Part shown: positions 1 to 8,240 of the stretch, one piece after another
Position numbering within the stretch: the stretch's first letter is position 1
Layout: each line of letters begins with the position of its first letter
NCBI RefSeq assembly: GCF_004359215.1
Contig: NC_090618.1
Span: forward strand, 2,393,977 to 2,410,344
DNA from: Bremia lactucae
Lineage: Eukaryota > Oomycota > Peronosporomycetes > Peronosporales > Peronosporaceae
Direction: 5' to 3'
Length of the DNA stretch: 16,368 nucleotides
Program-made: the position numbers and the translations under genes
The notes under the pieces: model-generated
Databases searched by the model: none
The model's input: only the letters and a program-made list of their open reading frames with translations
Told to the model about the DNA's origin: nothing

Positions 1-1800
1 CGTTGCACTCCTGGCTAACGCACCCCTTCCAACCGCACCAGGCTCTTGGCACTGTGCCGGTTTATGCGACGCATGACTTCTTGTCAGCTCGCCGTCTACT
101 GCCACAGGCTCTCGGCTCTGTGCAGGACATTCGGACGCATGACTACTTGTCATCGTCCTATTCACTACCTCAGTCTCCACGAGCTGGGTAGGAATTGGTG
201 ACGTTTGACATCCCGTCAACGCACCCTCAACTGTGTTCGACACGACATCAGTTGCATAGGCCTCTCGCAGGAGCACATCCTTTCCGGTGTCCTGCGTAGA
301 GTTCGCAACTGTGCGTGTACGCCAGTCTATCCATGGTTGGTACTTTGCCAACCATGGCATGCCTAGGATGAGGTCATACGGACTCTCCATTCCTAGCACT
401 GTGAACTTCTCTTTACAAGAGAAGTCACTAAAGCTGAAGGCGAGTTCTACCTGAACTCCCTCAGACTTAACGAGCGCGCCGTTCGCCAAACGAACGGTCG
501 CCTCTTCTCGCTTGCCATCCTGGCAAAGCGACTCAAACATCGCCGGTCTCTTTCTTAGAGCCGCGAGTTTTACAAAATTTTGGTATGCACCCGAATCCAC
601 TAGGAGGGTCATCACCTGATCATAGCCTCTTACATGAGCGAAATAGACCAGCAGGGTTGAGGTCCGAAATTTCGAGACCTCAGGGACTATGCTATCCATT
701 TGTCCACAACTCTGAACTTAGGGGTAGCTTCAGAGTCCGCGTCAGTAGGGCATCCCGCCCCTACTGCGCTCCTACATTTCCCGACCCATCAGTGGTCGAT
801 GCAGAACTCATGCGTCTCGCACGCTGGTTCTTGCCATCGCCCTTTGGGTAAGAAGTCCTCTTGCTGGGCATCTTTGCCCCAGCAGGGACCCTGGCATAGC
901 AGCGAGCTATCATATGGCCGCGCTTGCCGCATTTGTAACAGACCACGTCTGCATTGCCCAACTCCATAGGAGTGGCATCTGTCCTCTCGGCCGACGGCTT
1001 ATACCAAGCTGTCGCCGAGGCACTGTTGTAGGATTGTTCCTCAAATAAGGCAATTTAGATCGCCTCTTCCATCATCGACGGTACCTTTCTAAAAAGGGCC
1101 TGTCGCAATGGGCCATGCCGTAGTCCGCTCATAAACGTGGGCACCTTAATGTGCTCCGGAATCGGACCTACGGTAATGGACGCCGACAGCGAGCGCATCT
1201 CTTGCACATACTCTTGCAGAGATCGTTTCGCTTGTCGCGCTTCAAAGAAGCGCGCCTGAAGTAACACATTGTTATTGGGCGACTGGTACATGGCGCGAAT
1301 CTTTTCTTCGAAGATCGCCATGTAGGAAACGCCTTTCTGTCCGCCATAAGCACCGAGTAAGCCCACTCCGTGGCCTAACCGCGCAGGTGCGACATGGCGT
1401 ACAAAACCATCCGGTTGACGTCCTCGATGAGCTAGGCGACACCGCATTGCTCCATGGCTAAAAGCCGGTGGACAATCGTGTGCGCCGCAGTTACATCAAA
1501 CTTGGGCGGGTCCGTCCGTATGTGCTTCGGCAATGCGGCCGGACAAAGAGCATCTCAACAGTCCTGTTGAGAGCCTCGCTCTGAGTCTGCTCATGCCTCA
1601 GCTCATCCTGAGTCTGACTGACGGACTTCGCCGCAGATTGGCTCTGTGCCTCGGACGCGGCCCTCTGCTGTCCGAGCACGAATGCCTCAAACTGCTCCAA
1701 CTGAGCAACGTGTTGCTCAGGAGGACTACCCAGGAGCCTGGCCAGGGCTTGTTCACCAAGTCCCTGCGCCATATGCCCTGCCACCTCCCGATGATGTTCG
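1..1800 (-). pseudogene. Ty3/gypsy-type gag-pol relic (gag, zinc knuckle, retropepsin), frame-broken, runs off left edge
   Basis: Read on the minus strand from about 1800 downwards. A Gln/Ala-rich gag N-terminus (about 1784-1530) is followed by a retrotransposon gag core near 1350-1055, with phrases such as SLQEYVQEMRSL and PEHIKVPTFMSGL. A CCHC zinc knuckle, CYKCGKRGHMIARC, lies near 880-925. A retropepsin follows (about 690-310), with catalytic LLVDSGA at 595-615 and the C-terminal motif DLILGMPWL near 345-375. The order gag-knuckle-protease is that of Ty3/gypsy elements. It is dead: gag changes frame near 1440-1550 and again near 1320, a TAA interrupts it at about 1052-1054, and another stop follows the knuckle near 760. 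The frame stays open from the protease to position 1, so reverse transcriptase should lie beyond the left edge. No LTR is seen at its 5' side, where LINE sequence begins instead. Confidence 0.85.
41..172. repeat. Imperfect 66-bp direct tandem repeat inside the retrotransposon pol region
   Basis: Two adjacent units start at 41 (ggctcttggcactgtg) and 107 (ggctctcggctctgtg). Both contain an acgcatgact-cttgtca block at the same offset. The 66-bp period equals 22 codons, so the repeat keeps the minus-strand pol frame just after the protease. It probably reflects an in-frame duplication in the protease-RT linker. Confidence 0.6.
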
Positions 1801-1859
1801 GAGAGGTAGGGATAATGAGCTTAATCGATATTGAGGCTCATCTTGATGTACACACGCAG

Positions 1860-2554
1860 AGATGCGGGTTGTGGGAAGGATTTCAAGTGCTACCAAGTGT
1901 AGGTGGACAATAGCTGTCGAGCGTTAGCAGCGTGTGTTGGGCGCAAAGAGAACATGTCATATATATTTTGGGATTGTCCCAAGGTTCGCGCGTGCTGGGG
2001 TGTACTCATCAGTCACTGGACGGGCGAACGCGATGGCCAGTTGTTTTGCGCTTGTCGCTTCCTCGCAAGTGTGAATCGGCAGGCGCCAATTTTACCAGCG
2101 GGGCAGCATCACAGGCTCCAGCTCCGGCTAAAGGACGATGTGGAGGCAGTTGTCGCCACTCGGAGCCGCATTTGGTTTATCATGAGTAGCAATTGCCTTA
2201 CTCAGTTATGGAGAAAGCGGAATGACGCAGTCTTCCTCGGGACACAACCGACGGCCCAGGCCAGCGCCGCAAGGTATTGGAAGCCTGGGATCAGGCATCC
2301 CAATGCCTTGGCGAAACGAGAACATCGCGATCCCGACAAAGTTTTGGACGGGGCTATTATGCATACCTGTATCAACCTCTTGACTCTTTACGAGCCTGGA
2401 GATAGGCCGATTTCAACAGGAAACTGCTACGACCAGCTACCGACATCGGATTTATGGTCCTGGCTCAGAAGTTTTCAGACATCTTGTACATAATTTTATG
2501 TCAAAAAGACAGTCATGAAATCTCTCTCACATTGTATAAAATTAAAAAAAAACG
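1860..2554 (+). mobile_element. 5'-truncated LINE (non-LTR retrotransposon) remnant with poly(A) tail
   Basis: The frame open from 1903 to the TAA at 2491-2493 resembles the extreme C-terminus of LINE ORF2, downstream of reverse transcriptase. A Cys-containing block (CVGRKENMSYIFWDC, then PKVRACW) matches the zinc-binding tail usually seen as C..CG..E..HIFW.C. A later LTQLWRKRNDAVF matches the LW..RN.. motif of the same region. The usual His is Tyr here, and a TAG at 1900-1902 stops the frame just upstream, so this is a relic. Past the stop a short 3' UTR ends in an A run (2544-2552), as expected for target-primed reverse transcription with 5' truncation. The 5' boundary with the gag relic is uncertain and no target-site duplication was identified. 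Confidence 0.72.
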
Positions 2555-2565
2555 AATCTAATTCG

Positions 2566-3259
2566 CTGTCGCCAGTATCATAACCATCAAGAGCACCTGC
2601 AAAAGTCAATTTCACTCCGCTCATAGGACAAAGAGCAATACATGCCGTCGCCATATATCGTCGCATTACAGTGGCAATGTCACACTTATATTTATGAATT
2701 AATGCCGTCCGACAGTCTTCTTGATTTCCGGCACGTCATCTCCACAAACATGTACAAAAAATTACAGCTTCGCAGGTGCTATGTCTTTTGTCTTCTCAAT
2801 TGCTCTTTATCGTCGTACGATTCTCCCCACGCTGTTCTACATGTACAATCGTCTCGTTCCATGTATCGGCGTTCTCGTTAAAAAAAGTGGGACAGCTCGA
2901 AAACTTTTGATGTCGTGCAACGCCTCTATATATCACGTTAATCGTCAACCTCAAAGTCTTTTACCACCAAGATTGACACATCCTGAGCCTGAAGGCGATT
3001 ACAACGTCGCATAATAGGCCATTGAGAATGAGCTTCCTACAGTCAAGAGAAGCGTCAATTCAATTTCAGCATTATCGCTAGAGCTCTGATCGATAGTAAT
3101 AAATAGCTCTTTCGCTCTTGCACCAAATCCGGCAAAATATCATTGTTCAGCATCATTAACAGTGATTGTTAATTGTCGCAAGAACAAATAAAAGACGCAC
3201 CCTTACTAAAAAAGACATGACGGTAAATTTGAGGGAATTCTGCCAATCACAGCGACGTA
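2566..3259. repeat. Spacer repeat P, copy 1 (upstream of effector A)
   Basis: This block is repeated in the same orientation at 13974-14658 with many substitutions and small indels. Anchors in common include the ctgtcgccagtatcataacc start, the long shared stretch around cattacagtggcaatgtcac, and the gcga-gta end. No plus-strand gene is convincing. On the minus strand several pieces look like decayed exons and keep their frame between copies: an acceptor-like ttttgcag at about 2597-2604 followed by LDGYDTGDSE, and a VDD-stop terminus near 2937-3000. It lies directly 3' of the LINE poly(A). Confidence 0.7.
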
Positions 3260-3454
3260 AAGACTTAAAATCATTTGACGAAATGGTAATAATTTCATCG
3301 TTTTTTTACGAATACAGCATAGAGAAATAAAGGACAAACTTCATTAAATTACTACGAATTATCTTTTTATAATAAATCTCAGGCTCACCGGCCAATAATA
3401 GTTGTGCCACTATTCGTCCATTACTTTTGGTACACTCACACGTGTCCTGATATC
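3260..3454 (+). promoter_or_regulatory. Putative promoter/5' leader region of effector A
   Basis: AT-rich sequence unique to copy A: the equivalent of gene B is in the gap, and P copy 2 ends before this point. At 3417-3428 (tccattactttt) there is a weak match to the pyrimidine-rich TCATT-type initiator known from oomycete promoters, 27 nt before the chosen ATG. That is a plausible transcription start but only a pattern match. No TATA box or other operator is convincing. Confidence 0.28.
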
Positions 3455-3640
3455 ATGCGCTTCTGGTACTTGTACACCGCCCTACTGATCAACGCCGAGA
3501 CTTCTTCTGCTCCGGCTGAGTCAGCAACGGCAGATGCTACAATGTTTGCGTCGAACACGCACCAAATTGTCAGTAACAACGTCGCTTCGAACCGATTTTT
3601 ACGATTTGAAAAGCAAACAAGCAGAGGCGACGAAGACAGA
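3455..3640 (+). other. Signal peptide plus RxLR-dEER translocation leader of effector A
   Basis: Residues 1-62 of effector A. A two-residue basic start and a short hydrophobic core (FWYLYTALLI) are followed by a small-residue run where cleavage is plausible (around residues 19-24), then a Ser/Thr/Asn-rich linker, RFLR at 47-50 and the acidic GDEDR at 58-62. The hydrophobic core is short for a signal peptide, so secretion is likely rather than certain. DEDR replaces the canonical EER. Confidence 0.7.
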
Positions 3641-5872
3641 ACGTTTGGGGCTCTCTCTGGTGTCTTTACGAGGAATGTTGATTTACTAAACAAATTAGCA
3701 CCTTTGGTCCATCAAAATTCATTGCTAGTCCAAGTAATCTTCAAGGTGCAAACATGGCTATACGCTGGCAAGTCAGTGCCATATATTGTTCAAGAATTGA
3801 TGAGCAGCTTGGGCACTATCAGTTTCTTACTACATCTTGATATGTTAAGCCAAGGTGTGAAGAATTTGCCTGTGAAGCCAAATCAAGAGTCGAGCAAGAC
3901 AATCACAATGATATCCCGTGAGATGCGAGATATTTTTTTCGAAAAAGTTCAGCTCACAGACTTTGGCGAAAATTATTTAGACATGATCTTTTTAATGGCT
4001 CTACCCAACAATGCCGGGTATACTAGGAGCCAACAGCTTGTGGACGAGCTTATTGCAAACGCCGTCAAAGAAAACATTCATCCGGCAGACTTTGCTATCA
4101 TGTTACAACTGAATAGCATTGACCCAAGTGAAGCCAATATTTTAGTGCTGGGCGTCTTTATGAGGTACTTGAAGAGTTTAAATCACGATACTCCGCAATT
4201 GATTATTGATCTTGAAGAAAATATCGGCCAGGTACGATTGGCAATGTTGCTGCAAGCAGCCAAGACTCCGTTTGATCATGAACAGTCATCGATTGCGACT
4301 AGCTTTCAAATTGATCAATTCAAGATCTGGCAAAGTAATAGAGTGAACATTGTTTTGATGCGCAACAACTTAAATGAGGCCGAATTTTATGGAACGGGCA
4401 GCGCACTATACAACAATTTTTTGAACGCGTTCACGGTGTATGTCGATGCGGTATCTCAATATATCGAAATGGCTTCTGTTCTGAGCCCGAACAATTTGCT
4501 AGCATCGAAGCAGTTCCAAGATTGGTCGGAAAACTTGCTTGCTAAGTTCCCGAACGACCAGGCAATTGTGACAAAAGTGCTCCGCCATATTTACACGGAT
4601 GACGAATTATTCGCATCTCTGACTTCGCAAGACAGTGCTTTAACTCCCACGAGCCAGTATCTTCTGGAAGAGCTGATGGGTATTTGGGCCAAAGATATAC
4701 TTGCTAGTCCACGAACTGGCTTTTTTGCAAATCGGGAAAATAATATGTATTCGCTGAACGCAATGGCAAAATACATTGACATTATGCTAAAAAAGCCTAC
4801 GATTACGGACTCTGATTTAATTGACATCCTATCTTTGGACAATCTCGTGGCAAATAAGTTTCGTTTGGACATTACCGGGCATATCAAGGCTAGCGAAGAA
4901 CCAATCAATAATTACGAGCTGGGTGTATTTAAGCGGTGGAGGGCAGGTGGTTGTACTGTTGACCGCATCGAGAAACTTATTGAGCAATTAAGTTCTGATG
5001 GAAAGGTTGATATACATAAAGAATCTCTAGCAGACACTTTAGTCCTGTACAAGGAATACTACTCGTCTCTTAATTATGAGATGAATGACAACGATATCAG
5101 AAAGGAAGTATCTAATGAGTTAATTGCATTGATAGCCGAAGCTAAAGAAAACCAGGAAAATTTGTTCGAAACTACTGCGTACGTCAGATGGTCCACTGTC
5201 TTACAATTACGTTTCCCACACGACAAGGTGATTAAGATACAAGCTTTATTGGGTGTTTACGGTGATGAAGAGCTGATAGCATTACTGGATGTACCCGGCA
5301 ATACTAACAAGATATGGAGACAGCAACTTTTGGGCGAGCTGGTAGCATTTTGGGTTGATGAAAATGAAGGTACAGCTATCTTAAAAATCATGCGTGAAAT
5401 AAGTGCAAAAACACAGTCGCCTTCGATTCCATTACTGGAAATTTTTGCGAAGTACATCGCTCTTCAATCACGAGAAGAAAATAAAATGCGACTTGTCGCG
5501 AATGGCGACGTGGGGGGGTGGGATTTGCTATTAGCGAAAGCGATCCAAAACGCAATTGTGGTAAAAAAATCAAACACTATGGTTGACTTACAAGTAGCTC
5601 AATTTCAGCGGTGGGTGGCAAACAATGTAGATTATAAATCTGTTCAAGCGCAATTTGACGAGGACCCCAGAAAATTACTATTTTCTGAAACCGTAGAACC
5701 CATCGTGCGAGCATATGAACTGTATAATATCGACAGGAACGCATTCCTCGTCAATGTGGCATCCCACATGACTCCAGAAAATGTCGAGTCAGCGATCAAT
5801 TTGGAGCAGCTTACAATGTGGCACGATTTTCTGGCCAAATATTTTCCGAACCACCAATACATGTTTAGCTAA
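3455..5872 (+). CDS. RxLR-dEER secreted effector with WY/LWY-type tandem helical repeats (copy A, intact)
   Basis: An 805-aa intronless gene. The frame is open from 3404, but position 3404 is GTG. The first ATG is at 3455 and gives a signal-peptide-like N-terminus (MRFWYLYTALLI, then a polar SSAPAES stretch), so that start is chosen. RFLR at residues 47-50 and GDEDR at 58-62 form the RxLR-dEER leader linked in this family to delivery into plant cells. The rest is mostly helical. A WY-type segment starts at W101 (WLYAGKSVPYIVQEL), followed by three diverged blocks of about 200-227 residues keyed by Y238/W292/W357, Y440/W495/W579 and Y667/W720/W789. The third position in each block is W-x7-F-P. 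The last block stops seven residues after that motif. Long LWY effectors such as Phytophthora PSR2 suppress host RNA silencing and bind the host phosphatase PP2A. That is family knowledge only, and no target can be read here. Confidence 0.88.
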   Translation: MRFWYLYTALLINAETSSAPAESATADATMFASNTHQIVSNNVASNRFLRFEKQTSRGDEDRTFGALSGVFTRNVDLLNKLAPLVHQNSLLVQVIFKVQTWLYAGKSVPYIVQELMSSLGTISFLLHLDMLSQGVKNLPVKPNQESSKTITMISREMRDIFFEKVQLTDFGENYLDMIFLMALPNNAGYTRSQQLVDELIANAVKENIHPADFAIMLQLNSIDPSEANILVLGVFMRYLKSLNHDTPQLIIDLEENIGQVRLAMLLQAAKTPFDHEQSSIATSFQIDQFKIWQSNRVNIVLMRNNLNEAEFYGTGSALYNNFLNAFTVYVDAVSQYIEMASVLSPNNLLASKQFQDWSENLLAKFPNDQAIVTKVLRHIYTDDELFASLTSQDSALTPTSQYLLEELMGIWAKDILASPRTGFFANRENNMYSLNAMAKYIDIMLKKPTITDSDLIDILSLDNLVANKFRLDITGHIKASEEPINNYELGVFKRWRAGGCTVDRIEKLIEQLSSDGKVDIHKESLADTLVLYKEYYSSLNYEMNDNDIRKEVSNELIALIAEAKENQENLFETTAYVRWSTVLQLRFPHDKVIKIQALLGVYGDEELIALLDVPGNTNKIWRQQLLGELVAFWVDENEGTAILKIMREISAKTQSPSIPLLEIFAKYIALQSREENKMRLVANGDVGGWDLLLAKAIQNAIVVKKSNTMVDLQVAQFQRWVANNVDYKSVQAQFDEDPRKLLFSETVEPIVRAYELYNIDRNAFLVNVASHMTPENVESAINLEQLTMWHDFLAKYFPNHQYMFS

Positions 5873-6251
5873 AAATGTTGCAGCAATATATTGTCATTTA
5901 AATATCGGTCTTTCTCTTTTCATTTAACGAAATGAAATTGCAAATTCATTTAAAGTCGGCAACTTCGAAAGAAACAGCTATAGAACGCAAGTGATAATAA
6001 GGAATGCACAAACTCGACAGAAATCGAGCGAATAAATCGACTGGTCTCGAAACTAAACTAAACATTGCGAAACAACGACATCAAAATGTTCTCAGAGAGA
6101 GAGAGCTTGGTGCAATAATCTTCTCTAGAGATACGAGGCAAAAACGTCGAGAATTACACACGATTGAATAAGAGCTAACAATCTCCTCTTGAACACCCGA
6201 ATGAAAGCTTGCAGTGACTATCTTGTACTTAAGCAGGTCTTCATTTTGCCA

Positions 6252-6452
6252 TTATTTGTACTTCGCAAACAAAGTGCACACTTCAATCGCTGCGAAGCAC
6301 TTCTGTATCACCACATTTTCTAACAACGCATTGACAATTTGACATGCTGTGACCGATACTTCAGTCTCTTGCTCGGCTGCCAGACATGATACTGTTTTCA
6401 CAAAAGATCCTTTACTCCTATCTATGATGTCGAGATTACCTGCGCTTGACAC
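6252..6452 (-). pseudogene. Possible decayed exon on the minus strand, present only in unit A
   Basis: About 66 codons are open, with protein-like composition (for example CLAAEQETEVSVTACQIVNA). The reading could begin after an acceptor-like GCGCAG near 6443, because an in-frame TGA lies just upstream of the nominal GTG start. I do not recognise a family. Most of it falls in the 308-bp segment missing from unit B, so it is not maintained in both copies. It may be chance open frame. Confidence 0.25.
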
Positions 6453-7055
6453 ACCTCAAGATCGTGTGTTTTCAGCATGTGCATTGTACCTTTACGGGAA
6501 AGAAGAGCCGAGCATACAGCTCTGCAACCTATTCTCGCGTAATAAAGCAGCGTCGTGTGCAATCTCGTGAATCTTTCATTTTAAAATCTTGAAGGGGCTT
6601 CAACTGTACAAGTGTGTGATGTACATTCACAGCTCTCTAATCTATTATTATCTAGCCATGCGACTAAATGTCGACGTGTCACTATCAAGTATTCGGTATT
6701 TATACCTGCGTGGATGACATGCTTATATTTCCAACTTTTCTGCTTCTTCTCGGCATCTTCGGCAGTATATCGACAGCATATACTGGTCAACTTCAGCTGC
6801 TAGTAATCCATAGCTCTAATAAGAGCTCTACATGGCAATCCCATGTGGTTCAATTACGGCTTTATACACTAGCAGAACAACCTCTAATAGCCAACTTGAT
6901 TATTTGCCTAGTTAAACGATTAAATATTTGTTCACATCCACTTCCGAACTCCATCATAATTGCCAAACCTTTTTGCAGGTAGAAGTCCTTTGCTAATACT
7001 AAGACTGGCACTATATATAAGCCATCGAATGCTAGATTGCCTTCAGCTATAGGCA

Positions 7056-7137
7056 TCTATTGTAACGGGCTAGAGTTGCCCTAATGTTACACAGTCCCCA
7101 TTAAGTACATTTGGTACTTAAGGGGACGGTCAATTAC
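7056..7137 (+). mobile_element. LTR 5'-end fragment with left target-site copy (unit A scar)
   Basis: 7061-7137 (tgtaacgggctagagttgcc onward) matches the reverse complement of 15546-15622, the first about 77 bp of the intact LTR. The five bases before it, tctat (7056-7060), equal the five bases after the LTR 3' end preserved in unit B (11154-11158), so they are the target-site duplication. Sequence after 7137 jumps directly to unique spacer, so the rest of the LTR and its right flank are deleted here. Confidence 0.85.
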
Positions 7138-8140
7138 GAAATCAATGCAACTAAAAGTTTTACTTTGTCAGTCGTATAAATACTACTTCGCGTGAGTGAC
7201 GATGGCATTGTACATCTTCTCAATCTATCCGCAATATGGGAAAGTAATATTATGCGAACATTGATATCGTACAAACTTTGTCTAGCACAATCTTGGTCCC
7301 ATGCATCAAATTCACCCAAACAAAAATGGAAATCACAAATTGTGTCATTCTAATTAATTGGCGACACCCCCCTGGGTTTTAGTATAATCGCTCCAAATTC
7401 TTTCGAGTTACCATAGGCACCATGTCATCTACAATTCAACTCGTCGATTGCATTGCTAGCGCTTTTTTTTCTGCCAGTCGATCTTTTCATTAGAAAATTA
7501 AAGGCGTTGGTTCCTAAATGAAATGGAATATGAAACCAGACACTTTATTAAACGCTGTTGAAACTACAACAAGCCTCACACGACAAGAAGACCAGAGCCT
7601 ATAGTTGCACACATTCCTTTGCTATGAAAATCTTACCATTTCAAGACTAGCCTAAACCATCAAATGTCTTGGTGCAGGTTGTCACGTAAAGACCACATTG
7701 TCAGCATCGATTGTACTCGTAATAAATACCAACCAAACACGACGAAAAAACTGTATAATCAACATAAATTCAAATTGAGATAAACTCCGTGCAATTCCAT
7801 CGACTTGCACGCTCGGGGGTGAATACTTGACAAATTTCATGAATCACAATCGGGATATTTAAAAGCATTATTCGAAAGAGTCTCAACAAAATACGACATC
7901 TTGAATTCCGTCTTTCAAGCTGCTCGATCTTGCGGTGAACTCACTTTCTGGCTCGAGTTCTGCCACTCTTGCCCTCTTATCATTACTTTTTAAAATCCTG
8001 TTTGCTTTCCAAATTTTCGTTCTCGTCTTCCACAAATGCTACGTACGCTTTAAAATAACCAAGCCTTGTTTAATTTATCTAACCCAGCCTCTACGACACA
8101 GTGGTGCGAATCCGACAATCGCCTAAACAATCTGTCCCTT

Positions 8141-8240
8141 NNNNNNNNNNNNNNNNNNNNNNNNNNNNNNNNNNNNNNNNNNNNNNNNNNNNNNNNNNNN
8201 NNNNNNNNNNNNNNNNNNNNNNNNNNNNNNNNNNNNNNNN
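8141..8240. other. Assembly gap of exactly 100 N
   Basis: One hundred consecutive N, the usual placeholder for a gap of unknown size. It falls between spacer D of unit A and codon 127 of effector B. The true missing sequence must include at least the 5' 380 bp of gene B if that gene is complete. By analogy with 12268 onward it may also include linker sequence and a promoter. Confidence 0.97.

Larger units (their letters stand above)
5873..8140. repeat. Downstream spacer D of unit A (tandem segmental duplicate of 10280-12267)
   Basis: This matches 10280-12267 at high identity from the effector stop codon up to the gap, so gene and spacer were duplicated together. There are three large differences. 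About 308 bp here (6126-6433) are absent from unit B. The LTR scar region differs (6965-7142 versus 11063-11240). Unit B has about 28 bp near 11771 not present here. No intact gene was found. Minus-strand open pieces at 6252-6452 and around 7140-7400 look like decayed exons. A candidate AATAAA lies at 6031-6036, about 160 bp after the stop. Confidence 0.85.

Noticed and set aside
585..969. Plus-strand frames at 585-851 and 700-969
   Set aside because: Antisense to the gag knuckle and protease region, with no independent support.
1533..1913. Plus-strand frame of 126 codons
   Set aside because: Overlaps the minus-strand gag N-terminus, whose composition and continuity with the gag core are more convincing.
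2642..3014. Plus-strand small ORFs in spacer P
   Set aside because: The frames are not conserved in P copy 2, where stops and indels interrupt them.
3404..3454. Extending effector A upstream to 3404
   Set aside because: The codon there is GTG, which is not a normal start in an oomycete nucleus. The ATG at 3455 yields the expected signal peptide and leader spacing.
4591..4908. Minus-strand frames inside the effector genes (also 3436-3693, 5257-5573, 5644-5862 and the B equivalents)
   Set aside because: Shadows of the plus-strand effector. They show no protein-like motif, and duplicate only because the gene is duplicated.
7061..7137. A separate small transposable element (MITE) at 7061
   Set aside because: It has only one end of an LTR, and the matching other end is at the same spot in unit B, so it is a deletion scar.
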